From contig CBIHOZ010000017.1 in the NCBI GenBank assembly GCA_966211525.1, forward strand, positions 1 through 64,000: a DNA stretch of 64,000 nt, written 5' to 3'. The position numbers were made by a program, and so were the translations under genes. This document shows positions 46,229 through 56,831 of the stretch, piece by piece; the stretch's first letter is position 1, and the number at the start of each line of letters is the position of its first letter. Under the pieces are notes generated by a model. That model did not search any database, was not told the origin of the DNA, and saw only the letters and a program-made list of their open reading frames with translations. This DNA comes from Ohtaekwangia sp966211525. Its GTDB lineage: Bacteria; Bacteroidota; Bacteroidia; Cytophagales; Cyclobacteriaceae.

Positions 46229-48094
46229 TCATTTCGATTTCCAGCGTCTTTCTACTTCATCATAATATTGCTTCAGTACATAAAACGCTTTCTTCTTGTT
46301 ACCCTTCTGATCAAAGAGCCCTTTGTTATTCCAGCCTTCCTGGTATAGCGGGTTGTTGCGCTTCGGAGAACGGAAGTCATTGAGAATCCAGGGAGATATA
46401 CCTACATAATTATCAGGCATGCGCTTCATCATTTCAATTTGCTCCCGGTAGTACCACTCCTGGTATTCTTCGCTCCAGCGTGTGAGCGAGTCTGCGTGAA
46501 AACCTCCGAGTGCTTCGGCTCCGGTCTCACTGAAGAACAAAGGCTTGTCGTACTTCACAGCCCATTTTGCATGACGACAATTGTTGGGCAAGCCACCGTA
46601 CCAGCCCAGGTATTCATTCACCGAAACTATATCAGTATATTGTCCTAACGGATCATCAATGGTTTGTGTGCCGTTTACGTTATGTACTTCGAGTGCAGCA
46701 CTGATCAGTCGCGTATTGTCCAATGCCTTTGCGCGAAATACCAGTTCGCTCATAAATTTCGTTCTTGCTTCATGCACCGGTGTCTCATTCCCTACAGACC
46801 ATATTACGATGCTGGCGCGATTGCGATCTCTTCGTATCATTTCCAGTAACTGCTGCTTCGCTTTGTTCAATACAGCAGCGTTGGCAAAATCAATCGTCCA
46901 GTATACCGGTATCTCAGACCACACGAGTATACCCAGTGAGTCAGCAACTTTGGTCATCGCTTCGTTGTGTGGATAGTGAGCCAGTCGCACCATGTTCGCA
47001 TTTAACTCTTTCGCCTGACCGAGTAGTTGCAGCGCATCTTTACGACCATTGGCTCTTCGCATCTCCTGCGGAATTTCTTCATGTATACATATACCCCGCA
47101 GAAATACAGGTACATTGTTGAGCAGTATTTGCTTTCCTTTTACCTCTATACTACGAAATCCGATTTTATCAATAACCTTATCACTTGCCGATGAGACAAT
47201 CACCTGGTATAGCTTTGGTTTCTCCGGTGTCCACAACTGCAGGTTTTTAACCTTGACTGCAAAACGAGCGGTGTCTGATTTATATACTGCCTTTGTTTTT
47301 ACTTTCAACTCCGGTATCTCAATCGTAACGTCACCGCGGGTAGTTCCGTTAAGAACCACCCAGCCGTTGATTGTCTTCTGCTTTTCAAGTATAGATGCTT
47401 TGTCAAGCGATACGAAATAGTCTGCGATATAGGTATCAGGAACTGATACGAGATTAACATCACGGGTTATACCCCCGTAGTTCCACCAATCGGTATTCAG
47501 GGTTGGTACTTCATCCTTATGTCGCCTGTTGTCAACCTTCACGACCAGGAAGTTGCCTTCTGCCTTCAAGAGTCCGCTGGGGATTTCAAAATTGAAAGGT
47601 GTGAAACCGCCGGTGTGTACACCGAGTTTCTTTCCATTGAGGTATACATGCGCTTCGTAGTTCACCGCACCAAAGTGAATATATACCCGTTCGTTGCTGG
47701 ATGGCAGCGTAGTATTAAATGACTTTTTATACCACACCGTTCCTTCATAGTATAAAAACCTGGGGTCCTGCGAATTCCAGTCTTGCGGAACCTATAGTAT
47801 ATATTCATAGGTATAGCCGTGTTCCTTGAGTTCTGTTTTATTCTACGGTACATCCGTATTCCAATACGCCTCGCGATCATTCTCGGCCCGCTCCTGCCAG
47901 CGATAATTGTAAAAACCGGTCTCATACGGATCAACTATATATTGCCAGTCTCCATTGAGACTTACCGTTTTTCTGGCGGCAACATTGGTGATCAGGTCCT
48001 GCTGTGCATGCGAGTAAACGGACAACAGGATGCACATCATTGCCAATGCATGCTTGTGTATTGATCTATAGGAGCTGATTATTATCATCGCCAT
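46229..48094 (-). pseudogene. GH2 beta-glucuronidase/beta-galactosidase-like enzyme with two in-frame TAG codons
   Basis: One frame of 621 codons from ATG 48094 (MAMIIISSYRSIHKHALAMM, a signal peptide ending SHAQ) to TGA at 46229, containing TAG at 47845-47843 (codon 84) and at 47794-47792 (codon 101). The 16 codons between them still encode a sensible GH2 jelly-roll segment, and VPQDWNSQDPRFLYYEGTVW continues straight after the second TAG. No base is gained or lost. The catalytic core is intact: acid/base Glu437 (SVGNETP) and nucleophile Glu523 (FFSETGAEALGG), numbered with the TAGs as residues. The C-terminal 'WILNDFRSPKRNNP' fits beta-glucuronidases. A start at 47737 could make only a jelly-roll-truncated enzyme without signal peptide. 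Last gene of the operon, 22 bp after GH35. Confidence 0.88.
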
Positions 48095-48116
48095 ATGGGT
48101 TACGTAAAATATAGTC

Positions 48117-49985
48117 TTAATTGGCAGCCGAGATAGAATCAAGAATTGGCTTGGCCAGTGTCTCTAAGCTCTTTTGTGAAGTCTCCAGCAGTTCCAGCAC
48201 TACAACCTCGTTCTTGCCAACCTTCAACCACTCTGCCGGTACATATATAGTTTGCTGCGGACCAATCGACCAGTATCTTCCCAGGTTATGTCCGTTGATC
48301 CAAACTACACCTTTGCCCCATTTGCGCATGTCCAGGTAAGTATCGTTCACTTCGTTTAAGGTGAACTCACCCATCTTCATAACCGGACTTTCTGCGATCT
48401 TCTTATTTCCCTTTGTAAACCTGAGATTTGAAATACTGCTAAACGGCAATGAACGCATCTCCCAATTCAACAATTCAGTCTTATTGAGTGTTACCGAAGC
48501 TGTAATGCCCTTCTTATTCTTCAACAAGTATGGTCCAAAGTTGATGCGACCTAAATTCTCTACGAGTATATCCAGCTTTACCTCACCGGCCGGTATCACA
48601 ACGGAGAGGCTATCCTGACGAAGTCTGCGGTCTAATACACCAACGCGTTTACCGTTGATGAAAACAATGCCATAATCGCGAAGCTCGTTGATCTTCAGAA
48701 CAGCTGCGCCTTGCTTGTCCTTCAGCGTTGTGCTATACCGCACAAAGCCATACGCCTGGTTCAGGTCTTCGAATGTAAGCGGACGTACGTTCTTCACGGG
48801 CGTTGAAACTATATCAAATACATTCAATTCACCGGCAACATCTATCAACGGTAGGGCTACTGCTTTTTTCGGCGCGGGCACAGCAGGCAACACCTGTCCT
48901 TTCGGAAGATGTTTCTGGATAACGTTTCTGAACTCCATGAATTTTTCTGTAGCATTTCCCGCTTCATCCAGCGGTGCATCATAATCGTAGCTGCTGATCT
49001 GCGGCTCATACGGATTCTTGTCGTTGTAGTTGGCACCGTTCATAAATGCGCGGGTGGTACCGCCGTGAAACATATACATGTTAATGGATATACCGGCTGC
49101 CAGCACAGCGTCAAGTTTAGGAGCATGATCTTTAGCAGGAACGGTATGATGCGGAGTGCCCCACCAGTCAAACCATGCCGGGTACCATTCGGCTATATAG
49201 AACGGCCCTTTACCCTGGTGATATTCACGAACAAGTGCCTTCACTTCTTTCGGATTGTCCAATCCGTTTACAGCCGGTAACAAACCGGGTATATGTCCAT
49301 CCTTCACTTTGGGAGCCGGATCACAGGTATATAGCAAGCCATCAAAACCGGCTTCGATAAAGAGACGTTTGTTCTCTTCGAGGTATGCTTTGTCATTTGA
49401 ATAGAAGCCGTACTCATTTTCAACCTGCACCATCAAAATGTTGCCACCGTGGTTAACCTGGAGCGGTGCGAGTTGTTTGGCTACTTCATGAATATACTTG
49501 CGATAGGCTGTGATAAATTTCGGTTCGAGACTTCGCACGATCAATCCTTCCTCCTTCTGCAGCCAGTATGGATAACCTCCGAATTCCCACTCGGCACAAA
49601 CATACGGGCTCGGTCGCAGTACCACCCACAGTCCTTCTTCCTGAGCAATCTTTACAAAGGCTGCTATATCATTGTTGCCTGAAAAATCATATTTACCTTT
49701 TTCCGGTTCGTGCACATTCCAGAACACGTACGTTCCGATGGTGTTCAAACCCATAGCCTTTGCCATGCGCATGCGGTGGCGCCAGGCTTCTTTGGGTATA
49801 CGTGGATAGTGCAACTCTCCCGAGATCATCAGGAAAGGTTTACCATCCAGCAGAAAGGTTGAGTCGCCCAGCGCAAATGTATGTTTACTCGTTTGTGTCC
49901 AGCCGGTATGAGACACAAGCAGCAGGATGAGAAAAAGAAAACATGGCACGCGATAAAATCTGGTGGCGTTGTAGTTGGTTGTCAT
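48117..49985 (-). CDS. GH35 beta-galactosidase
   Basis: 622 residues. Signal peptide about 1-30 (ending GWTQ). The GH35 barrel has LDGKPFLMISGELHYPRIP near the start, acid/base Glu191 (VQVENEYGF) and nucleophile Glu266 (YIAEWYPAWFDWWG). A C-terminal beta-sandwich region contains 'WGKGVVWINGHNLGRYW'. It removes terminal beta-galactose from galacto-oligosaccharides in the periplasm. It lies between GH43 and GH2 genes in the operon, 155 bp after GH43. Confidence 0.96.
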   Translation of the reverse strand: MTTNYNATRFYRVPCFLFLILLLVSHTGWTQTSKHTFALGDSTFLLDGKPFLMISGELHYPRIPKEAWRHRMRMAKAMGLNTIGTYVFWNVHEPEKGKYDFSGNNDIAAFVKIAQEEGLWVVLRPSPYVCAEWEFGGYPYWLQKEEGLIVRSLEPKFITAYRKYIHEVAKQLAPLQVNHGGNILMVQVENEYGFYSNDKAYLEENKRLFIEAGFDGLLYTCDPAPKVKDGHIPGLLPAVNGLDNPKEVKALVREYHQGKGPFYIAEWYPAWFDWWGTPHHTVPAKDHAPKLDAVLAAGISINMYMFHGGTTRAFMNGANYNDKNPYEPQISSYDYDAPLDEAGNATEKFMEFRNVIQKHLPKGQVLPAVPAPKKAVALPLIDVAGELNVFDIVSTPVKNVRPLTFEDLNQAYGFVRYSTTLKDKQGAAVLKINELRDYGIVFINGKRVGVLDRRLRQDSLSVVIPAGEVKLDILVENLGRINFGPYLLKNKKGITASVTLNKTELLNWEMRSLPFSSISNLRFTKGNKKIAESPVMKMGEFTLNEVNDTYLDMRKWGKGVVWINGHNLGRYWSIGPQQTIYVPAEWLKVGKNEVVVLELLETSQKSLETLAKPILDSISAAN

Positions 49986-50140
49986 GGTTTACAATGGCTA
50001 ATAGTTAAATATCAATCCTAAAAATCAACGTTTGTCGCGTCTTGCCGAGGGGGCAAATGAGTATACTTTGCAGGTGCTTTGATCTTATTGACTTCGTTCA
50101 GCGCGTATAGCGACATAAAATACAAGCGATGACCAGTACT

Positions 50141-51418
50141 TCACCGCGCGATGCCTTGCAGCGTTGGCACTACTTCTATAATTTTTCCATCGGCATCAAA
50201 CTTAAGTGCATCGATACACACCTCGCGATTGAATCCGGCCGAGCGTCCCATCGTAATACCTTTCGGGTAGGTGAACCGATGGTATACCAGGTACCAGTTG
50301 TCGGTGCCCGGCACTTGTATCACAGAGTTGTGACCAGTGCCATGAATTTGTGCGTTCAGATTTTTCCGGATCACGATGTTGTCCTTCCCGATCGTTAACG
50401 GTCCTAAAGGTGACGATGCCGTTGCATAGCGAACTTTATAGTTAGGACTCCGTGTATCGTCTTCCGACCACATGAAATAGTATATACCGTTTCTCAGAAA
50501 CACATATGTGCCTTCTCGAAATGTCTCATCCGGAGTCATTACGGTAAGGGTCTCCTTTTTGATGGAGATCATATCGTCATTGAGTTCGGCCGTTGCCAGG
50601 TATCCGTTCCCCCAGTATAAATAATATTTTTTTGAGACAGGATCAGCAAATACCATCGGGTCAATCTCCTGTCCATTGGTAATACCGGCAGGTTTAAAGT
50701 CAATCAACGGTTTACCGGAATCTTTGAACGGTCCCGCAGGATTATCTGCCGTGGCTACACCGATCTTCTGTGCAGCTGTAAAGTAAAAGAAGTAAGTATA
50801 TTTACCATTGACGAGACGTTCTATAGCTGTAGGCGCCCAGGCATTGCGGGGTCCCCAGGGTACGTCTTTTTTGAGATCGAGGATTACACCTTCATCTTTC
50901 CAATCGATTAAGTTGGTGGATGAAAATGTTTTGAAATAGGTACCTGACCAACTGTCAAAACCATCGCTAGTGGGATATAAATAGAATTTCTTCTTATTGA
51001 ACGAGTATAGTATATCCGGATCGGCAAAATATCCCTCCAGCACCGGATTACCCGCTATATATACCTGAACTTTATACCGCTCCGTTTTACCTTGCTTTAA
51101 AACTGTGTACTCCACGGGGCCTTTGCTGAAATCTGCTTTACCGGAAGGATGTATGTTCACACCAGGCTCCGATACAAACGCAGGATCAAATGCTGCTATA
51201 GCTGTTCCCGGCTTCACGGGCAATGACACAAGCCTGAGCGAGTCGTTATATACTATATTATTATGCCTGACTTTGTTAGATTGTGGACGAAGCGGTACAT
51301 GGTTCAACTTCTCCCCTGCTTCGTTTTGCGCGGACTGCGCCTGCACTAAAAAATTTAAAATGACAGAGAAAAGGAACACTATACAAAATCGAAACATGCT
51401 GATAAAGGTTTGCATCAT
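50141..51418 (-). CDS. GH43 family enzyme with N-terminal Ig-like domain
   Basis: About 425 residues from ATG 51418 (MMQTFISMFRFCIVFLFSVI), 8 bp after the regulator's stop; longer in-frame starts would overlap the regulator gene. Signal peptide ends LVQAQ. An Ig-like domain (about 35-120; VHPS/KADFSKGPVEYTVLK type) precedes the GH43 propeller with FADPDIL, NAWAPTAIE, EIDPMVF and FREGTYV acidic motifs. Probably an alpha-L-arabinofuranosidase or exo-beta-galactosidase type activity; the subfamily cannot be fixed from sequence by eye. Co-transcribed with the hybrid regulator. Confidence 0.88.
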   Translation of the reverse strand: MMQTFISMFRFCIVFLFSVILNFLVQAQSAQNEAGEKLNHVPLRPQSNKVRHNNIVYNDSLRLVSLPVKPGTAIAAFDPAFVSEPGVNIHPSGKADFSKGPVEYTVLKQGKTERYKVQVYIAGNPVLEGYFADPDILYSFNKKKFYLYPTSDGFDSWSGTYFKTFSSTNLIDWKDEGVILDLKKDVPWGPRNAWAPTAIERLVNGKYTYFFYFTAAQKIGVATADNPAGPFKDSGKPLIDFKPAGITNGQEIDPMVFADPVSKKYYLYWGNGYLATAELNDDMISIKKETLTVMTPDETFREGTYVFLRNGIYYFMWSEDDTRSPNYKVRYATASSPLGPLTIGKDNIVIRKNLNAQIHGTGHNSVIQVPGTDNWYLVYHRFTYPKGITMGRSAGFNREVCIDALKFDADGKIIEVVPTLQGIAR

Positions 51419-51425
51419 TAAACAT

Positions 51426-54400
51426 TTACTTTTCAAGAAGCTGTGATGGCGGATATCCGAATTCTTTGATAAAACACTTTCGGAAATACTTGAGGTCTGA
51501 AAATCCAACCATGTAAACTACTTCATATACTTTATATCGTTGTGTACGCAACAACTTGGCGGCTTCTGAAATTCGCAACGAGCGAATATACTCGATCGGT
51601 GAAAGGCCTGTAAGCTGCTTTATCTTTTTATAGAGAATGGTTTTACTCAATCCTACTTCGTGACTCACAGCATCTACTGTTAAGTCCGCGTTGTTAATAT
51701 TTACCTTTACTACTTCAAAGATCTGCTGCAACAGTTTTTCATCAGGAGAAACTATATCCGGTTTTTCATCCGTCAGGAAGAGCGTTCGATAATAGCGTCT
51801 TGAATTTTCACGCGCCTGCAAAAGATTGCTGACGGTAAGCGACAAAATCTCCGGACTGAAGGGCTTCGTAATATAGGCATCGGCTCCCGTCTCCAATCCG
51901 GCTTTATGTTGACTGTGTGCAGCACGCGCGGTTAAAAGTATAACGGGTATATGGCTGGTCTTGATGTTACGCTTCAGCGCCTGGCAAAGTTCCATTCCAT
52001 CCATCTCGGCCATCATGATGTCGCTCAGCACCAGGTCGGGGTTTGTATCGAAAGCAATTTCCTGTGCCTGTTTACCATCTGCGGCTTCCACAATTCTATA
52101 GTTCGGACTGAGATACTCTTTCAGAAACGCACGAACCTCTTCATCGTCTTCTACCAGAAGTATAGTCTTGAGACCTTTCTTTGCATGTGCACCTTGTGCG
52201 TCATCATCCTCATCATGCTCTTGCAATTCTGCATCCTGTTCATTCGTCTTATCCGCATCGATGATCACTTCATGTGATTCAAAGTGATCCCTTCCCAACG
52301 GTATCTTTACTGTAAATACCGAACCACTCCCTACTGTACTCTCGGCGTAGATCTCTCCTTTGTGCAGGTAGACCAACTTCTTGGCCAGGGCCAACCCTAT
52401 ACCTGAACTGATCTGGCTATTCGCTTTGCCGTTATAGAACCAGTCAAATATATACCGAATCTGGTCTTTCTCGATCCCGATACCATTGTCTTTTACCTCG
52501 ATGCACACGTACGCACGATCATCGGCATTGTATTCTTTTTTAACGGTGATGCTGATTGCATTCCCGTCCCCTATATATTTAAATGAATTTGAGACAATGT
52601 TGGTCAGTACCATTTCGATCTTTTCAGGATCTACCCAGGCATAAATGGATTTCTCCTGGGTATAGAATTCAAATTGTACATTCGGCCGGTTGGACAGCTC
52701 TTTGAAGTTTATAAATATATCTTCCATGAACGGCACAATGTCGATCTCCCGAATGGTAAGCATCATCTTCCCGCTTTCAATCTTGCGATAGTCAAGCAGC
52801 TTGTTGATGAGGGTTAACAGCTTGTGCGCATTCCGGTGCACCATGTGTAGCTTCTTGCTATTGGGTGTATTGTTGCTTTCGCGCGACATCATTTCTTCCA
52901 ACGGACCAATGATGAGCGTTAACGGAGTTTTAAACTCATGCGATACTTCGGTAAAAAACGCGAGCTTGTCATGCACAAGCTGACGTTCACGCCTGCGTTT
53001 ATTCTTCTCGCTCTTTACTCGCTTCTTCAGGTATAGCTGGCGCCTGCGAATGGAAAATATACTCCAGCCGGCCAATGCCAATATAACCACATACCCAAAG
53101 TATGCCCAGGGCGTACGCCACAACGGAGGGGCTACTGTTACCGTCACATGGGCAAATTTCGCAGGCCACACATTCGACTGGTTGGTGGCTTTTACCTTGA
53201 ACTCGTACGTGCCGGGTGAGAGATAACGATACGATGCCTTTCGCTGGTTGCCGACATAGTTCCAGTCTGCATCAACTCCTTCCAGTTTATAGGCATATTC
53301 ACATTTTTCAGGACCACTATAATCCAGTGCCGTAAACTCGAAGGTGAACGAAGCCTGATCATGCTGTAACGTAAGCTGCTCCGTTTCATCAATAACTTTT
53401 TCAAGAACATCATCTTCGCCATCTCCGCCAATCTTTACCGGCTTGTTAAACAGTTGAAATCCCGACAGTTTTATATCCGGTACTGTTTTACTGTTCGTTA
53501 CTTTCTGCGGGTAGAACAAATTGAAACCATACGTTCCGCCAAAGCCTATATATCCTTTCGGTATATTGTTTAACGATGATCCGGGGTTGAATTGTCCTGC
53601 CTGCAAACCATCGTTGGATGTATAATTGGAGAAAGTTTTTGTGGTGTGATCCAACCGTGATATACCGTTGATTGTACTGCACCACACATTCTGCTGTTCA
53701 TCGATCTGGATTCCAAAGACTGTATTATTGATCAGACCATCTTCATCGGTATAGCGTTTAAAGGTTTTGTCGTTTAAGTTATAAGCGCCCAGTCCGCCAC
53801 CCGTTCCGATCCACAATGTATTATCCTTGTCGATGGCCAGTGCGTGCACAACATTGCTTTGCAAAAGATTGGTAGACTCCGTTCCCGAGAAAATGTTTTC
53901 TACTGTTCGTGTATCCGGGTTAAAAGATAATAGACCATTACCATAGCAGCCTAACCACAACTGTCCTTTCTTGTCTTCTGCGATGGCACGTACATCAATG
54001 GAAGAAAATATAGATGCATCTTTACTAAGTTTGAACGTCTTGCTTGTTTTATCCAGCACACTAAGGCCACCACGCGTTGCCCCTACCCATATATTTCGTT
54101 TGGAATCTTCAAAGAGAAGCGACACGCGGTGTCCTAACGGAACCGGTGCATCGCCGGACGAACGCGGATAGTGTACAAACAAATCGTTCGTTTCATCGTA
54201 GCGATATATACCATGTGCCAGTGTTCCAAACCACAGGTTGCCGTTGTAATCACGGAGTGCGCTGTATACTACATCATCACCAATGCTTCCGGGTTTTCCA
54301 TCAGCATCATAGTGCCGCAGTAATTTTCCCTCGGCCGAAAATTTATAGATGCCCTTGGAATCTGTGCCGGCCCATATATTACCATCGTCATCGTTACACA

Positions 54401-55526
54401 ACCCATAGAAAGGAACCATGCTCTCGGCTGCACCAAAAATCCGTTTCACCTCCACCTTCATGAAGTTCTTTTCTTCATTGCTCACCATATATATACCATC
54501 GCCATGCGTACCGATCCAGATATTCTTGTCGCGATCCTGAAATATAGAGCGAATGGTATGCTGCGAGATATCAAATGCATCCAGCGCAGTAACATGACGC
54601 GATGCTAAACGCTCTACGTTGCGTCCATCGAAGTCCTTGAGATTTACGGTATATATACCATTGCCCTGCGTACCAATCCAGAGCGTTTTATCTTTGTCCT
54701 CCAGCAATGAAAACACACCACGCTGCGAAGGGAGTATCGTATCAAGCAAAACAAATTTACCTTCGGCGCGAATGAACAGCACAAGTCCTTTGGTAGTGCC
54801 GATCCAGATGTTACCGAGGTGATCTTCCAGGAAACATTTTACATACTGCGAAGGCAAAATATCGCTGGCCGAATAGGCTGTGATCTTTTCAGGTTCTTTC
54901 CCTTCGCGTATACGGAATACATCCAGGCCGGTATTCTGTGCGCCCGACCATATATACCCATAGCTGTCTTCAAAAACTGTGATGGTAGCAGTACTGTTCA
55001 GCTTGAACGTTTGTGTTGTATCATAGGTGTTCGCAGACGGATAGAATACACCAATACCACCAAAATACCAGCCGATCCATAATTTACCGGTACTGCTTTC
55101 GGAAATATAGGACACATCGTTGTTGCCGTTCTTTTTCGGATTCAGAAACACGGTCCACTTTTGTGTAGACAGATCAAATTGGTATAGTCCTCTTCGGGAT
55201 GAAACCCACAATCTTCCTTGTGAATCTTTGAATAAGCGTTGCACGAAATTATCATGAAACTGATTCGGGCCACTCTTGTCGAACTTGAATACCGTGAACG
55301 CATAACCATCGAAGCGATTCAGACCATCGTCTGTCGCGAACCACATCCAGCCCTTGTCGTCCTGCGATATACTGTTCACTACCGCCTGCGACAATCCGTC
55401 TTTTATACTATACCGTTTGATGATCTTGTCGTGAATAGGCTGCGCAAAACTCTCAAGTGAAGATCCACACGTGAGCGTCAGCGCCATCCCAACGAAGAAG
55501 CGAAAAAGATATTCAATCCGGTACAT
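51426..55526 (-). CDS. Hybrid two-component system (HTCS) regulator, intact
   Basis: 1366 residues. Signal peptide about 1-28; Reg_prop propeller repeats to about 700 (GWMWFATDDGLNRFDG, NIWIGTTKGLVLF and others); Y_Y_Y domain about 740-800; membrane segment about 815-835; HisKA with His863 (EVSHEFKTPLTLI); HATPase; receiver with Asp1169 (LVLSDIMM) and TKPFSPE; AraC HTH at about 1260-1366 (VSHEVGLSKTILYKKIKQLT, VGFSDLKYFRKCF). It senses an oligosaccharide in the periplasm and binds DNA through the same polypeptide. Embedded as gene six of a nine-gene operon (12 bp after DUF2264, 8 bp before GH43). It is the likely activator for this locus and, since its partner is broken, perhaps for both. Confidence 0.95.
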   Translation of the reverse strand: MYRIEYLFRFFVGMALTLTCGSSLESFAQPIHDKIIKRYSIKDGLSQAVVNSISQDDKGWMWFATDDGLNRFDGYAFTVFKFDKSGPNQFHDNFVQRLFKDSQGRLWVSSRRGLYQFDLSTQKWTVFLNPKKNGNNDVSYISESSTGKLWIGWYFGGIGVFYPSANTYDTTQTFKLNSTATITVFEDSYGYIWSGAQNTGLDVFRIREGKEPEKITAYSASDILPSQYVKCFLEDHLGNIWIGTTKGLVLFIRAEGKFVLLDTILPSQRGVFSLLEDKDKTLWIGTQGNGIYTVNLKDFDGRNVERLASRHVTALDAFDISQHTIRSIFQDRDKNIWIGTHGDGIYMVSNEEKNFMKVEVKRIFGAAESMVPFYGLCNDDDGNIWAGTDSKGIYKFSAEGKLLRHYDADGKPGSIGDDVVYSALRDYNGNLWFGTLAHGIYRYDETNDLFVHYPRSSGDAPVPLGHRVSLLFEDSKRNIWVGATRGGLSVLDKTSKTFKLSKDASIFSSIDVRAIAEDKKGQLWLGCYGNGLLSFNPDTRTVENIFSGTESTNLLQSNVVHALAIDKDNTLWIGTGGGLGAYNLNDKTFKRYTDEDGLINNTVFGIQIDEQQNVWCSTINGISRLDHTTKTFSNYTSNDGLQAGQFNPGSSLNNIPKGYIGFGGTYGFNLFYPQKVTNSKTVPDIKLSGFQLFNKPVKIGGDGEDDVLEKVIDETEQLTLQHDQASFTFEFTALDYSGPEKCEYAYKLEGVDADWNYVGNQRKASYRYLSPGTYEFKVKATNQSNVWPAKFAHVTVTVAPPLWRTPWAYFGYVVILALAGWSIFSIRRRQLYLKKRVKSEKNKRRRERQLVHDKLAFFTEVSHEFKTPLTLIIGPLEEMMSRESNNTPNSKKLHMVHRNAHKLLTLINKLLDYRKIESGKMMLTIREIDIVPFMEDIFINFKELSNRPNVQFEFYTQEKSIYAWVDPEKIEMVLTNIVSNSFKYIGDGNAISITVKKEYNADDRAYVCIEVKDNGIGIEKDQIRYIFDWFYNGKANSQISSGIGLALAKKLVYLHKGEIYAESTVGSGSVFTVKIPLGRDHFESHEVIIDADKTNEQDAELQEHDEDDDAQGAHAKKGLKTILLVEDDEEVRAFLKEYLSPNYRIVEAADGKQAQEIAFDTNPDLVLSDIMMAEMDGMELCQALKRNIKTSHIPVILLTARAAHSQHKAGLETGADAYITKPFSPEILSLTVSNLLQARENSRRYYRTLFLTDEKPDIVSPDEKLLQQIFEVVKVNINNADLTVDAVSHEVGLSKTILYKKIKQLTGLSPIEYIRSLRISEAAKLLRTQRYKVYEVVYMVGFSDLKYFRKCFIKEFGYPPSQLLEK

Positions 55527-55538
55527 ACCCTCAAGATA

Positions 55539-56783
55539 TTAAATCGCCTTGTCAATCGAGAACTTCATTCCTGCAAAGGCTTTTTTAGTTGTCCAATCGG
55601 CCGGAGGAGTATTCCAGAATTCATCATCCGCCGGCAATCCGAGCGGAAGAAATGCAACGCTGCACAAATATAGGCTGCCGGTTGAAATATAGGACTCGCC
55701 AATCTCGGGTTGATGTCCTGCCAAACCAATCGTGAGCCATCCGTTCGAATCAAATGTACCCGATGCTTCCAATGTAGTTTTGATCACTGCAGTAAGCGCA
55801 CTGCGCACCTGCGCAGGTTTGATAGGTGACGGCAACTGCTTTTGCAAAGCTACCTGGCTCAACAGTTGAAACGTACCACAACGATATGCGAGCGACCGAC
55901 CTACCGGTGGAAATGTTCCTTCCGGAGAAATGAGTCGCTCCTGGATCTCCGCATAGCGCTGCGCACGCCTGAGTACCCGGCCAGACAATTCCTTACCGTC
56001 ATTCTTTACTTCGTTTAACACCTTCACGATATCGAGCAGCATCGGTTGAATCACAAAACTATTGTAGTAGTCGAAGTGAAAATCAGGACCATCGCCATAG
56101 ATACCGTCCCCTTTATACCATTCTTCATGAGACTTCAACGCATAGTCTATACGCACAGCATCGTAGTCGTTGGTAAATTTCAGGAGTGCAGCTTCGATCA
56201 TGGCGCTGAAGAGAAGCCAGTTGGAGTAATACGGTTTTATAACACGTGTTGAACGAAGCGCTGCGACAAGATGCTGCTGTGTTGTCGCATCCAGATTTCC
56301 CCAGAGTTGCCTGGGTGCACGCAACAGTGCATGCGCGAGAAAGGCAGCATCAACCAGTGGTTGTCTCAATTGCGTGAAGTTCATATAGCTCTTGGCTGTA
56401 GGCATAACGGCATGCTGGATCGCTTGCGTGGACAACGTGATAAACTTCTGTCGAAGCTGACCTTCCTTTGTTTGATCAGCACCCAACTCAAGCCAGGGCG
56501 CGAGTCCTGCTAAACTTCGTCCCAACGCTTCGAGGTAAGTAACTTCTTTTCGCGAAGACAGTTCGCCCTCCACACATTCCACCGGCATCAGTTCCTTGAG
56601 GCGGTCCTGTTGCAATGCAGACAGAACCGGCTCGGTAACACGTGTTACCATACTGACCCAATACTCACGATCTGTACGTGTATCTTTGAGATGTGACTCA
56701 CGTTGTTTGAAACTCAACAAAGGTGCTAACGTGCTGCCGGCTCCCAGCAGGGAAAAGCCTTTTAAAAAATTTCGTCTGATCAT
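55539..56783 (-). CDS. DUF2264 (GH154-type) protein, probable beta-glucuronidase
   Basis: 414 residues. Starts MIRRNFLKGFSLLGAGS, a Tat-like signal with twin arginines, then an (alpha/alpha) helical body containing the DUF2264 hallmark SMLIEAALL-type segment (FSAMIEAALLKFTNDYD) and YKGDGIYGDGPDFHFDYYNS. DUF2264 proteins have been placed in GH154 with beta-glucuronidase activity on arabinogalactan (recalled, not checked here). That fits the GH2 and GH105 neighbours. 12 bp before the regulator gene and 48 bp after GH105. Confidence 0.82.
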   Translation of the reverse strand: MIRRNFLKGFSLLGAGSTLAPLLSFKQRESHLKDTRTDREYWVSMVTRVTEPVLSALQQDRLKELMPVECVEGELSSRKEVTYLEALGRSLAGLAPWLELGADQTKEGQLRQKFITLSTQAIQHAVMPTAKSYMNFTQLRQPLVDAAFLAHALLRAPRQLWGNLDATTQQHLVAALRSTRVIKPYYSNWLLFSAMIEAALLKFTNDYDAVRIDYALKSHEEWYKGDGIYGDGPDFHFDYYNSFVIQPMLLDIVKVLNEVKNDGKELSGRVLRRAQRYAEIQERLISPEGTFPPVGRSLAYRCGTFQLLSQVALQKQLPSPIKPAQVRSALTAVIKTTLEASGTFDSNGWLTIGLAGHQPEIGESYISTGSLYLCSVAFLPLGLPADDEFWNTPPADWTTKKAFAGMKFSIDKAI

Positions 56784-56831
56784 TTCTTATGGTTCATATA
56801 TGCGCAGATATATAGGTATATATACCGCGGC

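Noticed and set aside
34305..48094. Genome-wide reassignment of TAG to an amino acid
   Set aside because: TAG ends at least five otherwise normal genes here (flotillin 4063, SDR 25867, AraC 30914, GH105 56832, GH43 58103) at the expected protein lengths, and one internal stop is TAA. Local read-through or mutation remains possible.
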